Made by a program: the position numbers and the translations under genes
In this document: in pieces, positions 39,919 through 50,264 of the stretch
Layout: the number at the start of each line of letters is the position of its first letter
Numbering within the stretch: the first letter of the stretch is position 1
The notes under the pieces: generated by a model
Database searches by the model: none
What the model was told of the DNA's origin: nothing
What the model saw: only the letters and a program-made list of their open reading frames with translations
Assembly (NCBI RefSeq): GCF_010499255.1
Contig: NZ_JAAGRN010000001.1
Coordinates: 434,001 to 498,000, forward strand
Reading direction: 5' to 3'
Source: Sheuella amnicola
Lineage (GTDB): Bacteria; Pseudomonadota; Gammaproteobacteria; Burkholderiales; Burkholderiaceae_B
Length of the DNA: 64,000 nt

Positions 39919-42018
39919 TTACGCACTGCCCAAAGCACTGCCTAAGCCGCTCGTGCGACCCGATGCACGAGCAACAGCCTGTTTAAACGATCCGGCCTGC
40001 CCTTCGAAAATAGTTAAGTACTCGCGCGCACGCGTAATACCGGTATAAATCAGTTCCCGACTCAAATGCTCATTGCGTCCGGGAGGTAGAACCAGAGCGA
40101 CATGTCGGTACTCGGATCCCTGGCTTTTATGAACAGTCATCGCAAATGCCGTTTCGACATGCGCCAGACGGCTGACGGATACTGATCGCAGCTGGTCGCC
40201 ATCCAGAAAATAGGCACGCAGGGCAAAAGCACCCTTATCACCCTCAACACGCCGCAAACTCGGCAGCACAACACCGACATCGCCGTTATAAACACCCAAA
40301 TCAGGATCATTACGTGTCACCATGATAGGCCGTCCGGCAAACCACTCTTTGCCAGTCTTACCGGTGTTCAGTAGTCCGGCCTGTTCAAGCGCATTAAGCA
40401 TGGAGTAATTAATTGCGACAGTGCCCCAGTCTCCCTGATTGACAGCGCACAGTACCCTGAATTGATCAAAGGCATTTAAAACACGTTTAATCCAGGCTTG
40501 GTGGGTATCTGGATTTTTATCTTTGAATGCATTCCATTGCTTGATTTCATTGAGATAATCTGCGAAACAAGGTTTGGCGCCGGGTCGGCCACGCACACCC
40601 AAATCCAGTACGTCACTGATAGTCGAACTCGCCAACGCCAACACCGTTTGCAGCGAATCCCTTTCAAGCAAATCAACAGCCATTTCGCAATGACCTGAAT
40701 TGACTGATAAAGCAAGCTGTCCAATCGAGGCACCAAAGCGTCGACTTTCACGCAACATAACGATTTGCTGCGCTAGTAATGGAGAACCGGAACCCATGGC
40801 GCAAAACGAATCAGGTATTCTCTGTTGCGTCACCGCCCATGCATAACGTGCGGTTTGCGCACTGTAGGATCCCTTGATCGCCTCGCGGGTCAAATCCCCC
40901 ATCACCGCTCCCGCCTCCACGGAATCCAATTGATCTTTGTCACCCAACAAAATCAATCTGGTTGATGGCGGTAACGCCTGCAACAACGCAGACATCATTT
41001 CAAGGTGAATCATCGATGCCTCATCCACAATCAAAACATCGAGATCAAGCTGGTTACTGGCGTTGTACCTGAACTGACGCGAATCGGACGACGCTCCCAG
41101 CAAAGCATGCAATGTTTTAGCGGCACCGATTCGACGGGCTAATTCAGTTAGATCCAAGCCATCGCCAACCTGTTGAACTAACTCTTCAAGAGCCTTGTCG
41201 ATCGACTGGCGCAAACGGGCGGCCGCCTTACCGGTCGGAGCCGCCAGTGCGATCTTCAAACGATCCGGTGCTGAATCAACTGCAAACAAGGTCGCGAGCA
41301 ACCGTGCAGCCGTATAGGTTTTGCCTGTACCGGGACCACCCGTGATGACTGTGAACGATGATCGCAACGCAACTGCGCAGGCAAACTTTTGCCAGTCAAA
41401 CCGAGATGCCTCGGATAAATCATCCTCTGCTATGCCGGAATCAAAAAGACGCGATAGTATCGTGGCGGCACGCAATTCATCCACATTTCGGGCTTCTCCC
41501 ACGCGCCGCACGATCTCTTGGAAAACAAATTGCTCGTGATTCCAATAACGACGCAGATACAGGACGGGTTCATCATGCGTACCTGCTAACACGAGCGGCC
41601 GTGACGCAACGGACTGATCAGTCGGTGCAGTGACATCCGGCATGGAAACGTCAATCAAAGATTGCACGCAAGTACTCATCAAGATCTGTTCAACCCATTC
41701 GGCCATGGCGGATGGCAATCTTGACCAAAGAGAATTCAACTCATGCTGACGATCCTCAGGCCATCCCAATAAAGCATCCGGACTCGAGATCAGCGGACGC
41801 AGCGGCAAACAGGTATGCCCGTGTCCTTCAAAATAGGCAAGCATGGCCGCACCGACCAACAAAGCATCTGAAGTCTCACCCGAATCCTGTTCAAAAATGA
41901 ATTCAGCAAGCGCGCTATCCAGTCGCCTGATCCATTTCTTGTCAGACCAGCTCGACAGGATCTGCAGGCAAGACATTGCCTCAATCTGAACATCGTCATT
42001 CAGCATTGAAACAATCAT
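39919..42018 (-). CDS. recD: exodeoxyribonuclease V alpha subunit RecD
   Basis: A 699-residue superfamily 1B helicase with 5'-3' polarity, part of RecBCD. Walker A is ITGGPGTGKTYTAARLLA (about 235), motif II is LIVDEASMI, and the C-terminal motifs VTRNDPDLGVYNGDVGVV and HKSQGSEY are present. It is about 90 residues longer than E. coli RecD (608). It is the last gene of the recC-recB-recD operon, overlapping recB by 4 bases. ATGs at 42018 and 42006 are both possible starts. Confidence 0.95.
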   Translation of the reverse strand: MIVSMLNDDVQIEAMSCLQILSSWSDKKWIRRLDSALAEFIFEQDSGETSDALLVGAAMLAYFEGHGHTCLPLRPLISSPDALLGWPEDRQHELNSLWSRLPSAMAEWVEQILMSTCVQSLIDVSMPDVTAPTDQSVASRPLVLAGTHDEPVLYLRRYWNHEQFVFQEIVRRVGEARNVDELRAATILSRLFDSGIAEDDLSEASRFDWQKFACAVALRSSFTVITGGPGTGKTYTAARLLATLFAVDSAPDRLKIALAAPTGKAAARLRQSIDKALEELVQQVGDGLDLTELARRIGAAKTLHALLGASSDSRQFRYNASNQLDLDVLIVDEASMIHLEMMSALLQALPPSTRLILLGDKDQLDSVEAGAVMGDLTREAIKGSYSAQTARYAWAVTQQRIPDSFCAMGSGSPLLAQQIVMLRESRRFGASIGQLALSVNSGHCEMAVDLLERDSLQTVLALASSTISDVLDLGVRGRPGAKPCFADYLNEIKQWNAFKDKNPDTHQAWIKRVLNAFDQFRVLCAVNQGDWGTVAINYSMLNALEQAGLLNTGKTGKEWFAGRPIMVTRNDPDLGVYNGDVGVVLPSLRRVEGDKGAFALRAYFLDGDQLRSVSVSRLAHVETAFAMTVHKSQGSEYRHVALVLPPGRNEHLSRELIYTGITRAREYLTIFEGQAGSFKQAVARASGRTSGLGSALGSA

Positions 42019-45000
42019 GATGCCGATCCTTCCGTTTCGCCAAGCATGGCATCAAGCTCAAGCAACATATCGACCGATGGCGGCACGACATATGTCCCTT
42101 GAGAAGGGCCATTTATACCCCGTAAAAACAGATAAACAGCACCTCCCATGTGAACAAAGGGATCATAACGATCACCCAAGCGTTTTTTAAGCAACCGGTG
42201 CAACGACAGCATATACAAAGCCGCCTGCATATCATAACGATGCTCGGCCATTGATTTCTCCATTGCCGCAAAATCGTAGGCCAAGTCATCTTTGCCGAGA
42301 TAATTCGATTTGTAGTCCAGCACCCAGAATTTGCCATTGTGCTCAAACACTAGATCTGCATACCCCATCAACATGCCGTGCAATTCACGATCAGGCAATG
42401 AAGATCGTGCGTGACCATTCAGTAAATGCTTGCGGCACAACTCATCCAACAAGGGAGTTTGAATTAACGATGTAGGTAACCAGAATTCCATCTCGGGCAA
42501 TACCTGTTCCAGAACGTTGAGTGACGCATTCGGACCAGGCAATACGGTTTGAACGATTGCCGACAGCCACTCGACAAGGCCATCCGCATGCCTGTCATAA
42601 CCGAATCTTTCGCAACGCCGCTTTAACCTGCCCTGCAGGTCAATGTCATCGGCTAATGCGAACTTTTCGCCTGCGAGCCATTCGAGCTGATCATGCAAAA
42701 AATTCCCGGCTATCGGACCTTTGTGAAAAACATGGCGAATAGCATGACTACCCTGCCCAGCAGTCTGAATGACAGGCATCAGTATCGACAAGGCATCCAC
42801 ATCTGCATCACTGTCCTGATCCGACTCGTCATCGGCAGGTTGAGCTATTTGCAATGCCGACAGCTGTGTTTTCAGCGGAACGATATCTTTCGTCAGCCGT
42901 GAAAAACTGCCGATCGACCAGTTTTTATCAAAATCGCAACGGTAAGGCGGATGTTCAAGCAAGCCAACCTGATCCGATTTCCGGACCAAACGGGTTAACG
43001 CAATTTGGGGTGAAGCCGGAACCAATCTTACCCACTCAGATGCTACAGGCACGTGATCGCTTATATCTTGCACAAAGGCTTCCAGCGGTTCAATCCACTT
43101 GGCTGGCTCGTCAATTTCATGGCCACCATTCAACAAATATCCGATCGCACTTTGATGAGAGATACACGTTTTTGTATTTCGAAATTTAACAGCCGAAAAT
43201 CCAACCCACAAAGCATGGCGTGCACGCGTCAGGCCAACGTACAGGAGTCGCAGATCTTCCTTCAGTCTTTCACGATCAGCCCGTTCAGTCATTTCTGAAT
43301 TCAACTTGAGAATCAGATTGCGCTTTCCCTGCTCATCAGGCACATCCATGAAGCTGGAATCTTCCTTTTTTGCGGCCCGAAAGCTTGTCACAAAAGGCAG
43401 CAGCACGACCTGATATTCCAAGCCTTTACTTTTATGTATCGTAATGACTTTTACCAAATCCTCATCGCTCTCAAGACGAACGATCTGATCCTCGCTCGCT
43501 TGAGACTGCTCTTCCATTTCGGTTTTAAACCAGCGAATCAAAGCCTGCTCGCCCTCCAGATGAGTGCTTGCCGACTGCAGCAATTCGGACAAATGCAAGA
43601 AATTAGTGAGACTGCGCTCGCCTTCGGATTCTTTCAGCCAGCGCGACGGCAGATCGAATTGATGCAATGTCCGTCGCAACATGGCAAGCACACCCTGCGA
43701 CTGCCAGACGGATTGCAAATCACGCAAGCGCTCGGCCTGAGTATCGAAGGCCTCTTCGTCCTGCGCGAGATTTTGAAGATCAGCAAGCGAAAATCCGATC
43801 ATGCGCGTGGCCAAAGCAGCCCGAACAAAACGGACATTTCCGGGCATGGAAACAGCTTGCAACCAGAAATAAAGATCTCGTGCCTCAGGACTATTAAATA
43901 CGGAATCTTTGTCCGATAGGTATACCGACGAGACGCCTCTTCTACTTAAATGTTTGCGAACCGCAGCAGCTTCTTTGCCTGTTCTGACCAGAACCGCGAT
44001 ATCCTTGGGACGAAGCGGAACTGTTTTCTTGCCGTCTTCGGCAAATCCAGCCTGCGCATCATTGAGCCAACCAACAATCTGCTCGGCGCATAGCGCCGAA
44101 AAGTTGTCGCGCAATTGATCTGCCGACTGCAGATCAGTCAGCGAATGCACTAAAGTGAGTGCGGGAACCATGCCCGTTGAATCTACAAAATATTCAGCAC
44201 GCCCATTTGCCTGTACATCGACAAACGGCAACGGATTGCCCGGAAATCTTTTAAACAAAAAGGCGCCGTCCGGGCGATTCGGATGGCGATCCACTCGGCT
44301 AAAAAGCCGGTTCACCACATTCACCACAGCATGGGTCGAGCGATAATTGGTCTTCAACACATACTGCCGACCCTTGGTCGCTTGACGAGCCTTGATGTAA
44401 CTATAAATATCAGCCCCCCTGAAACCGTAAATCGATTGTTTGGGGTCACCGATCAGCAGCAATGCAGTTTGATCACTGTTCGAACTGGCACGATAAATCT
44501 GATCAAAAATATTGAACTGAAGTGGCGATGTATCCTGAAACTCGTCGATCAGCGCAACGGGATATTGAGACAAAATCCTCTGACGCAATCGTTCGCCACT
44601 GGCCGGTGTCGACAATGCACGATCCAATCTGTAAAGCATGTCGGCAAAACCAAAGGTGCCTGCTTCACGCTTGAGTTTGGCTAGTCGCACCGAAATCCAG
44701 AGGGCGGCATGACGACGCAACGGTGCTTTAATATCATTTACAAACTCGATGTCTTCACGCAGTTCGCCAAAAGCCTTGAACTCGGCAGGCAACTCATACG
44801 GACCGGAGCCAACGACTCTAACCTCTTCCATTCCCTTCGGAGTAAACCTGTCCCACCCGGTCTTGAGGGTCGGCTCTTTAAATGCATCCGGATCATCGCA
44901 CCACGCAATTAATGAATTTAGCCATCCGGTGTAGCTGGGTTTCTTCAAACTTCTTGTGTTCCAGCCTTTTTTTAATACAGGATTATCGATCTGACCATTG

Positions 45001-45785
45001 AGCCACTCCAGCATCGCCCGGGCATTTGTGCGCCAGACAGACTTAAGCTGCCCTAATTCATGATTTCTCTTTGCAACTGCAGCATCGATTCTTGCCTCGA
45101 TCGAATCCAGTCCAATATCGTCCTGAACGTCTTTATCCAGCAAATATTTCATATCCCCGATCAAGGCATTGACACTCGGCCAGACAGACAAAACTGTACT
45201 CAAATGATCTACACTCAAGGGATAACATTGCTGCCGCCAATAGTCCTGACAAGCTTCTATACGCAATAAATCCTCATCGGCGACCAATTCTTCATCGAAC
45301 AGGCAACCACTATCGAAGGCATGCTCCTTAAGCATGCGTTGACACCAGGCATCAATCGTATGAACTGCAGCTTCGTCCATACTTTCAGCCGCCATGGCTA
45401 GTCGCCAGGAAGCCTGATCGCGTGATTTACCTGACGGATAGTCATGACGCAATGAAATTAGAAAATCGTCTTCTTGTCTCGCCTGGGTTTCTTCCCTAAA
45501 GTACCTGACCGCTTCAATCAGTCGCCCCCTGATCCGTTCGGACAGTTCGCGCGTGGCCGCTCTGGTAAAAGTCATCACCAGAATCTCGGAAGGCAATCTA
45601 GCCTTCGAAAAATTTTGTTCATTGCCCAAATCGGGATCATGCCCAAGAACCAACCGCACGTATAGCGCAGCGATCGTCCAAGTCTTGCCAGTACCCGCGC
45701 TCGCTTCAATCAGACGGCTTCCAAATAGCGGAAACGTCAAAGGCTTCAAGTCCTGCAAGTCAATCGATTCATCACGAATAGTCAT
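42015..45785 (-). CDS. recB: exodeoxyribonuclease V beta subunit RecB
   Basis: A 1256-residue helicase-nuclease. Walker A is EASAGTGKTWTIAALY (about 28-43), motif II LIDEFQDTSPLQ, motif VI LRLLYVGLTRARHA. The C-terminal nuclease domain has GYADLVFEHNGKFWVLDYKSN, carrying the Asp-Asp-Lys metal site of RecB. It is a little longer than E. coli RecB (1180). It unwinds and cuts DNA from double-strand ends and loads RecA after Chi. 4-base overlaps join it to recC and recD. Confidence 0.97.
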   Translation of the reverse strand: MTIRDESIDLQDLKPLTFPLFGSRLIEASAGTGKTWTIAALYVRLVLGHDPDLGNEQNFSKARLPSEILVMTFTRAATRELSERIRGRLIEAVRYFREETQARQEDDFLISLRHDYPSGKSRDQASWRLAMAAESMDEAAVHTIDAWCQRMLKEHAFDSGCLFDEELVADEDLLRIEACQDYWRQQCYPLSVDHLSTVLSVWPSVNALIGDMKYLLDKDVQDDIGLDSIEARIDAAVAKRNHELGQLKSVWRTNARAMLEWLNGQIDNPVLKKGWNTRSLKKPSYTGWLNSLIAWCDDPDAFKEPTLKTGWDRFTPKGMEEVRVVGSGPYELPAEFKAFGELREDIEFVNDIKAPLRRHAALWISVRLAKLKREAGTFGFADMLYRLDRALSTPASGERLRQRILSQYPVALIDEFQDTSPLQFNIFDQIYRASSNSDQTALLLIGDPKQSIYGFRGADIYSYIKARQATKGRQYVLKTNYRSTHAVVNVVNRLFSRVDRHPNRPDGAFLFKRFPGNPLPFVDVQANGRAEYFVDSTGMVPALTLVHSLTDLQSADQLRDNFSALCAEQIVGWLNDAQAGFAEDGKKTVPLRPKDIAVLVRTGKEAAAVRKHLSRRGVSSVYLSDKDSVFNSPEARDLYFWLQAVSMPGNVRFVRAALATRMIGFSLADLQNLAQDEEAFDTQAERLRDLQSVWQSQGVLAMLRRTLHQFDLPSRWLKESEGERSLTNFLHLSELLQSASTHLEGEQALIRWFKTEMEEQSQASEDQIVRLESDEDLVKVITIHKSKGLEYQVVLLPFVTSFRAAKKEDSSFMDVPDEQGKRNLILKLNSEMTERADRERLKEDLRLLYVGLTRARHALWVGFSAVKFRNTKTCISHQSAIGYLLNGGHEIDEPAKWIEPLEAFVQDISDHVPVASEWVRLVPASPQIALTRLVRKSDQVGLLEHPPYRCDFDKNWSIGSFSRLTKDIVPLKTQLSALQIAQPADDESDQDSDADVDALSILMPVIQTAGQGSHAIRHVFHKGPIAGNFLHDQLEWLAGEKFALADDIDLQGRLKRRCERFGYDRHADGLVEWLSAIVQTVLPGPNASLNVLEQVLPEMEFWLPTSLIQTPLLDELCRKHLLNGHARSSLPDRELHGMLMGYADLVFEHNGKFWVLDYKSNYLGKDDLAYDFAAMEKSMAEHRYDMQAALYMLSLHRLLKKRLGDRYDPFVHMGGAVYLFLRGINGPSQGTYVVPPSVDMLLELDAMLGETEGSAS

Positions 45786-48700
45786 GATGACTCTCCGATC
45801 GCATCTTCAGCATGATCATCATCGGTTGAAAAACCGGATGCATGCGGATGAGTCGTTACGCACAACGCGCACCAGTCAATCAGTGGTTGATAGATTCGAG
45901 GCGCTAGCGTCACAAAATCAGTTTCAAGCAAAGCGTCAAAATCCGGATATTCACGGCTCAGACACATCTCCTGATTTTCACCAGGCTTCGGATCCCCGCC
46001 ACTGAAGCTTTCCTGTCCTTCATAGGCATCGACTGCGGGCTTGGGTCTTTTAACAGGATTGTCCTGCGTAGACTTCGCACTTGCAATTGCATAAGCAATC
46101 GCGGTTTTTAACGGCAAAGGAACCGGGCGAGCCATCCCAATCTTCCACAACGACATCAGCATATCCAGAACTTGTTTAGCAAGCTCTTTATTAACGGGTT
46201 GAATGTAGGCTACAACATCTCTCCCAACGATCACCTGTCGCAATTTGACATCGCAACTAGCGGCCACCAGGCTCATAACCCAAGCATTCAGTAATCTATC
46301 GGGCCTGACCGAAGACTTCTTGGTCGAATACGATTGTTCGCAAAGCTTTCCTGACTCCACACTCAGTCCGACTGCCTCAACTTCTTCGCCCTGCATCTCA
46401 GCGCCCGGTTCATGCAAATGATGCAACCAGTCTTCCAGCACCACACCATCATGTGACGTCCTGACAGAACGACGTGGCGCTTCAATGCCGCATCTGGATT
46501 TTTCGATCACCAGACTACCCAAAATCATTTTTAAAACCTGCTCGAGATCATGCTGCACAAGCTCACCGAGCACCTGGGGAGGCAATCGGCCTGCCCTGCG
46601 CATTTGCGCAAGACGGCTATCGACAAAAGAGCCTATCGAATCCGCGTCAAGATCGGCAGGACAATCAGCAAGCAATTCTTGAACGAAATAGTATCTTTCC
46701 AGATGATCGATACCAAACGGTTCGTCATCAAAATCCTGCTCTTGCTGATGATCGAATACAACACTTAGGCTCTGCCTGAAAAATGCTTTTACAGGGTTGC
46801 GCAAGAACGTCACTAACTGCTGAATCGTTAAAGTCGGAAGACTGTCCGGCGCACGAGTAGAAAAAAGATCGCCTCGTTTCCAATCATCCTGCGTCGCTCC
46901 AAGCGTTAATTGTTCATCTAGCTGTACAGAGTGAGCCGCACGCCATTCGGACGCATAAGTTCTCAATCCTGAGTCCGGCTCGAAATACTTTCGACTAAAA
47001 GGTTGAAGCGGATGAAAAGTTGTACGAGAGTCGACGCAATCATTACCCCAATGTGCTTGAAGATAATCACGTAACTGCGCTATCAAGACCGATGGAGGTT
47101 GATCACTGTTGTCTTTGACACTTTTTCCGGTCCAACTCACATAAAGCGTTCTGCGTGCCGAAAGCACCGCTTCCAGTAGCAGTTGGCGATCATCTTCGCG
47201 CCGCGAGCGATCGCCCGGACGTCCCACGCCTTTTAGTTTCATCAAGTCAAAGTCGCTTCGCACTGAGGCGCGCGGATAGTCTCCTTCGTTCATGCCAAGC
47301 AGGCAAACCACTTCAAACGGAATCACCCGCATTGGCATTAGCGAGCAAAAGGTCACCCCTCCCGCCCTGAAACGTCGATTCAAGGTCGGTCGGTCTAGCG
47401 CCTCAAGCCAAGATGCACGGGCAACACTCAGTGGTACCTGTTGGACATAGTCAGCTTGTTCGCAGGCACGCTGCCAGACGTTCAATGCCGCATTCAATGC
47501 GCTTATCGCCTGTTTATCCGTTTCTTCTTTAGCACTCACGAGACTCGTCAATAACTGCCGACCGCGTTGAACCCATTCGTCGGGTGTGGCAACGACGCGC
47601 GCGATAGTCCACCAGTCGGTCAGTGTTTTCAGAAAATGCGCCAACGAGCCTGCTAGTTCAGCCTCGAGTCCACCGACTTCGACATACGGATCGATTCCGT
47701 TAAAGCTGTTGTCATCCGTCAACCCTGCGAGCGAGCCGCTGCAATACCCAAGCAACATGCGTTGCAAACCAAATAATGCGGTATTTTGCTCACCACAGGC
47801 ATCAAGCTGCAAATCATGGCGTTGCCCCTGATTCAATCCCCAGCGTATACCGGATCCTTCCATCCATGCGACCAATTTTGGCAACGCATCCTGACTGATG
47901 CCGAAACGACCTGCAATCGCAGGGACTTCAAGCAAATCGATCAATTCACTTAATCGGGTGCGTTGTTGCGGAATGCGCAATAGCCACTCGACAGCGCTAA
48001 TCAGCGGACTATCCGCTTGAGCGCCGAGGTCGGAGATATCGAAGGGAATAAATCTCTGATCGGTACGCTTGTACTGTCCGAACACGGCACGTATGGCCGG
48101 TGCCATTTGTTCGATATCGGGAACCATCACGACGATATCGCGTGGCTGTAATTTCTTGCCATCCGTTGAGGGTTGGGACAGATACTGAAGCAAGCAATCG
48201 TGCAAAATCTCAATTTCACGTACCTTGCTATGAGCCACATGAAACACGATTGAGCGATCCTGCCGCGCAATCGCGTGCGTGTCCGGACTAGGCGGAGTAG
48301 GTTCAAGATCACGAATCTGGCGCTGAATCCGTTGCAGCATGCTCCCTTGATTGACAGCCGTATCGTCAAACAAATCGAGTTTCAGACTGGCAAACTGAAG
48401 GCGTGTTTGTGTGGCATCGTCGAATTCATCAAGCTGACGAATGAAATCCCTGCTTTGACGACCCCAGGACGCCAATAATGCATTGGCCTTGAGATGCATT
48501 TGATCGATATCGATGGCGCCCAGATCAATGCCATCGCGATTGGCATGGCGTCGCCGGATCGCACGCAGCATTTCGCGACCTTCAATAATGTCGCCCCAAT
48601 AATGCCGACAGGGATTAAACACTGCAAGAATCACCTGCGCATGTCGGCTCAAGGCAGCCAACTCTTTCAAACTGGACAATGGGAACTGACTGACACAAAA

Positions 48701-49393
48701 CACCACGACACGACGCGCGACTTTAGCTTTAACCGTATCTGACTGCATTAACCGATCGAGCACTTTGCGATGCAAACGCGGACGAATCACCTCTTGTTCC
48801 GGTTCGCTCAACGTACCTAACAATGCTCGCCAGAGTTTGGGCTGCCAACGCTGATCAGGTGGCAGATCCCTTTCTGAACCATCACCCAGTATCAGAACGT
48901 CGCGACCACTTGCCCAGGCTTCAAGCCAATCGGCACGATAAATCTGGTACTGATCGAACTGATCGGCAAGCCTTGCCGCAAGCTGCAACTGGCGATCGGG
49001 TTCGTCTGCTTTCAGGAACCCATCGATCGGCTCAAAGTCGGGATCACTCAACAATGTTGGCAGCAGCTTCATGACCCGCCAGGTCATGGGGATCTTATCC
49101 AGCGGCGAGTCGGACGGCACCGCATCCCTGCCAAGCACTTGACGATAGGTTTGCCACATGAACTTCGCGGGCAGCGCGACACGCGTCGCGGCATACACCC
49201 CGCCCATCGTGGCCAGCTCCATTTTGAGCCATTCCGCCATGCCATTGCTTTGAACCAGAAAAATCTCTTCTTCCAGAGGGTTCAGCGGATTGTTCGAAAG
49301 CCATGTCACGACAGTCTCTGCCAGGCTTTCGGACAAATTACTATGCAAGACGATCAAACCCGGGCGAATGTGTGTTTGTGGCATACGTTGCAA
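45782..49393 (-). CDS. recC: exodeoxyribonuclease V gamma subunit RecC
   Basis: A 1203-residue RecC, the Chi-recognising subunit with inactive helicase-like folds. The N-terminus LIVLHSNLSESLAETV and LVQSNGMAEWLKMELA are RecC-typical, and CLLGMNEGDYPR lies in the middle. No Walker motif is present, as expected. ATGs at 49393 and 49384 are alternatives. It is first in the recCBD operon and begins only 29 bases after an IclR-type regulator gene on the same strand, with no visible terminator between them. Confidence 0.95.
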   Translation of the reverse strand: MQRMPQTHIRPGLIVLHSNLSESLAETVVTWLSNNPLNPLEEEIFLVQSNGMAEWLKMELATMGGVYAATRVALPAKFMWQTYRQVLGRDAVPSDSPLDKIPMTWRVMKLLPTLLSDPDFEPIDGFLKADEPDRQLQLAARLADQFDQYQIYRADWLEAWASGRDVLILGDGSERDLPPDQRWQPKLWRALLGTLSEPEQEVIRPRLHRKVLDRLMQSDTVKAKVARRVVVFCVSQFPLSSLKELAALSRHAQVILAVFNPCRHYWGDIIEGREMLRAIRRRHANRDGIDLGAIDIDQMHLKANALLASWGRQSRDFIRQLDEFDDATQTRLQFASLKLDLFDDTAVNQGSMLQRIQRQIRDLEPTPPSPDTHAIARQDRSIVFHVAHSKVREIEILHDCLLQYLSQPSTDGKKLQPRDIVVMVPDIEQMAPAIRAVFGQYKRTDQRFIPFDISDLGAQADSPLISAVEWLLRIPQQRTRLSELIDLLEVPAIAGRFGISQDALPKLVAWMEGSGIRWGLNQGQRHDLQLDACGEQNTALFGLQRMLLGYCSGSLAGLTDDNSFNGIDPYVEVGGLEAELAGSLAHFLKTLTDWWTIARVVATPDEWVQRGRQLLTSLVSAKEETDKQAISALNAALNVWQRACEQADYVQQVPLSVARASWLEALDRPTLNRRFRAGGVTFCSLMPMRVIPFEVVCLLGMNEGDYPRASVRSDFDLMKLKGVGRPGDRSRREDDRQLLLEAVLSARRTLYVSWTGKSVKDNSDQPPSVLIAQLRDYLQAHWGNDCVDSRTTFHPLQPFSRKYFEPDSGLRTYASEWRAAHSVQLDEQLTLGATQDDWKRGDLFSTRAPDSLPTLTIQQLVTFLRNPVKAFFRQSLSVVFDHQQEQDFDDEPFGIDHLERYYFVQELLADCPADLDADSIGSFVDSRLAQMRRAGRLPPQVLGELVQHDLEQVLKMILGSLVIEKSRCGIEAPRRSVRTSHDGVVLEDWLHHLHEPGAEMQGEEVEAVGLSVESGKLCEQSYSTKKSSVRPDRLLNAWVMSLVAASCDVKLRQVIVGRDVVAYIQPVNKELAKQVLDMLMSLWKIGMARPVPLPLKTAIAYAIASAKSTQDNPVKRPKPAVDAYEGQESFSGGDPKPGENQEMCLSREYPDFDALLETDFVTLAPRIYQPLIDWCALCVTTHPHASGFSTDDDHAEDAIGESS

Positions 49394-49422
49394 CGCAAAG
49401 TCTCAGAAATGATGACCTGAGT

Positions 49423-50166
49423 TTACTTTATCGCATCCACCAAAATCTTCGATAACTCTCTGCGCCTGCCAACATCCATTCTGCTTGCGATTGCCCCGAA
49501 GCTCAGCGCGGCCTGCATGCCGAAACCAACAGGAATCGCAGCCCCTACCCCTGCGACACCATGCGTGATCGAATCGACTGTTTCGGAAAAACCGTTTTTC
49601 CTTGTGTTTTTAATTGCTTTGCGCAACTGAGACACGCTCAGCCCCGCTTGTAGATACTCTTGCTGGTGACGCGCGTAGATCTGTTCTATTTCTTCATCAT
49701 CCAAACCCGCCAGCATGGCCAAACCGCCCGCCCCCACACCGATTAATCTTCGCTCGCCGACATCGATCGTGAACACCTTGACAGGAAACGATCCAGTCTC
49801 GCGATGTAGACACAACGCCTCATCGCCCTGCCGGATCACCAGAAATACCGTGTCCCCGGACAGGCGAGCCAGTTTTTGCATAATGGGGCGAAATTTTTCA
49901 AGCAACGGCATGCGGTTCATGACGGCGAATCCCAATTGCATCGCCTGCAATCCGAGACGATAGCGTTTGCCCGATGCGTCCTTCTCGACAAACCCTTCTT
50001 CAATCAGGCAAGTCAAAAGCCGATGCGCAGTTGATCTGACCAGCCCGCTCGACACCACGATATCGGACAGACGCATGCCCGTCTCATGCTGCGATGCCAA
50101 AAGCTTGAGCAAAACAAGCGCCCGACGCACGCTTTGGGCACCGTCAATATTTTTAATTATGTCCAT
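49423..50166 (-). CDS. IclR-family transcriptional regulator (module A)
   Basis: A 247-residue IclR regulator. The winged-helix domain (about 10-70) includes SVRRALVLLKLLA, LSDIVVSSGLVRSTAHRLL and EEGFVEKD; the effector-binding GAF-like domain follows (about 85-245) with VGAGGLAMLAGL and GVAGVGAAIPVGFG. It is divergent from the crotonase gene at 50265, so it likely controls that operon and itself. An 11-bp palindrome CCATATTATGG covers its start codon. The effector is probably a CoA-pathway intermediate or the free acid, which is inference. Confidence 0.9.
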   Translation of the reverse strand: MDIIKNIDGAQSVRRALVLLKLLASQHETGMRLSDIVVSSGLVRSTAHRLLTCLIEEGFVEKDASGKRYRLGLQAMQLGFAVMNRMPLLEKFRPIMQKLARLSGDTVFLVIRQGDEALCLHRETGSFPVKVFTIDVGERRLIGVGAGGLAMLAGLDDEEIEQIYARHQQEYLQAGLSVSQLRKAIKNTRKNGFSETVDSITHGVAGVGAAIPVGFGMQAALSFGAIASRMDVGRRRELSKILVDAIK

Positions 50167-50173
50167 ATTATGG
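50163..50173. promoter_or_regulatory. palindrome at the start of the module A iclR gene
   Basis: CCATA-T-TATGG, a perfect 5+1+5 palindrome overlapping the regulator's ATG (50166-50164), in the 98-base region shared with the divergent crotonase gene. It could be an IclR operator. The rest of the region is AT-rich; no clear -35/-10 pair is seen. Confidence 0.4.
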
Positions 50174-50264
50174 GAAATTTAAGAGTTTATTGTTTCCTGA
50201 TGAGAATTATCTGATTAGAGTTAACCAAAAGCAATGAGTAATCAATTCAATACAGGAAGACAAC

